64,000 nt of DNA, from assembly GCA_945859605.1 (NCBI GenBank), contig OX243816.1, positions 24,130,199-24,194,198 of the forward strand, given 5' to 3'. Shown here piece after piece: positions 63,271-64,000 of the stretch. This DNA is from Lumbricus rubellus (taxonomy: Eukaryota; Annelida; Clitellata; Crassiclitellata; Lumbricidae). Below the pieces are notes generated by a model that had not been told where the DNA came from, made no database searches, and saw only the letters and a program-made list of their open reading frames with translations. The stretch's first letter is position 1. Every line of letters starts with the position of its first letter. A program made the translations under genes and the position numbers.

Positions 63271-64000
63271 ACCTTATGCTACTCAGAGGTGCTCCTAACC
63301 CCATCACAGTGAAATAAAACTGTCCTAAGATGAGAGGGGAATGCCTGAGAAAGAGTTCTAGACAGTGAGCAGAGTGTCAAGGGAAGACCATTTCAAGTCA
63401 AGAGGCCTGCCACCAAGAAAGCAAAGTTCTGCCTAGTGGATGTGCGAGCAGAGGACGGTGAGGAGCGGAAGGAACACATCAACGAACTGCTGCAGCAATG
63501 ATTTGGGGAGGTGGGGTAAGTTCACAGGATCCAGGAGGCGAGAATGATTCAATGTAGGTTAGAAGGTTTGACAGGAGTCACAGTGGACAGGTTGAATGCT
63601 GTATAAGAGTAAACTGGTGGCAAGGAGTTGGAGGTGTCCTTCTAGATGTTGCATACCTTTGTGCTGAACAAGACTATGTAGTCATCTGCTGTGAAAGACT
63701 CTGTCCTCAGAGCAGTCAGCTTGTCCCCGGCTGAGAGGAGCATTGAATTCTCCTTCGCTAAACACATCGCTTCCCTGTCACATGTGACATGCTATTATCA
63801 AATTCGATAGCTGCGCGTCGTAGCTCGCTCTCTCTCCCTCTCTTTCACAGCTTCTTCTACTCTTGTCCATGCCTTTGTTTGCAGCCGTTTGGATTACCGC
63901 TCCGCTCTAATCTGCATCACGCTTGGTTGGTGGCATCTCCCGGTTTGCTCACGCTTCTGCCTCCATGAAGGCCGACCTCCACTGGCTCCCACTGCAGCAA
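63271..64000. pseudogene. Two opposed LINE 3' fragments
   Basis: 63275-63760 (minus) begins with the tail word CTACTCAGAGGTGCTCC and matches the 51095-51600 LINE end. 63785-64000 (plus) reads LRVVARSLSP-like, then TLVHAFVCSRLDYRSALI, the RT C-terminal region, and runs off the window. Confidence 0.72.

Overview
This is an intron-rich, repeat-dense animal nuclear genome window. It carries two conserved protein-coding genes, both on the minus strand, in a sea of transposable elements. Spliced genes with canonical GT/AG junctions, AT-rich introns, tRNA-derived SINEs, non-LTR retrotransposon fragments, hAT, Tc1/mariner, piggyBac-like and Helitron-like elements all point to a metazoan. The abundance of the palindrome TAGGCCTA and the repeat families suggest an invertebrate, perhaps marine and deuterostome (echinoderm-like). 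That placement is impression only.

Gene 1 (3733 to 36198, minus) is NOA1, the mitochondrial circularly permuted GTPase (YqeH/RIF1 family). Seven exons can be joined exactly in phase. They carry, in order, a zinc-binding CxxC...CxxC module, G4 (NKVD), G5 (SAKTG), G1 (P-loop GCANAGKST), G2 and G3 (DTPG), then the C-terminal domain. The last exon lies off the left edge. Gene 2 (41525 to beyond 61917, minus) is the C-terminal part, about 1170 codons in six exons, of a CCCH zinc-finger protein of the ZC3H4/ZC3H6/Suppressor-of-sable family. It ends in the family's DPTASPFC tail and contains a large Met/Gln-rich repeat region. Its zinc fingers lie off the right edge.

The remaining sequence is mainly intronic and intergenic repeats. 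0.4-3.1 kb: a long inverted repeat, LINE debris and a hAT MITE. 4.4-10.3 kb: LINE, SINE and MITE debris, then a mariner pair in opposite orientations, split by a hAT element that itself contains a piggyBac-like element filled with an AGGTATAT minisatellite. 12-16.6 kb: MITEs, a Helitron-like copy, a 32-bp minisatellite and SINEs. 17-26.6 kb: more MITEs, hAT, a Harbinger-like MITE, a mariner with transposase fragments, and a mosaic LINE. 29-35 kb: nested hAT elements, one with a spliced but truncated transposase. 36.5-41 kb: SINEs interrupted by hAT elements. 44-48 kb: two mariner-type elements, one holding a hAT. 51-57 kb: LINEs, a foldback mariner and GCGCGC-repeat elements. 58-64 kb: MITEs, microsatellites and LINE ends.

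Ten hAT-type insertions have both ends and a perfect 8-bp target duplication readable directly, which lets the order of insertion be read. Several tRNA-SINEs share a MIR/CORE-like block, and one SINE family shares its 3' tail with LINEs in the same window. I see no bacterial-type operon, CRISPR, virus or defence system.
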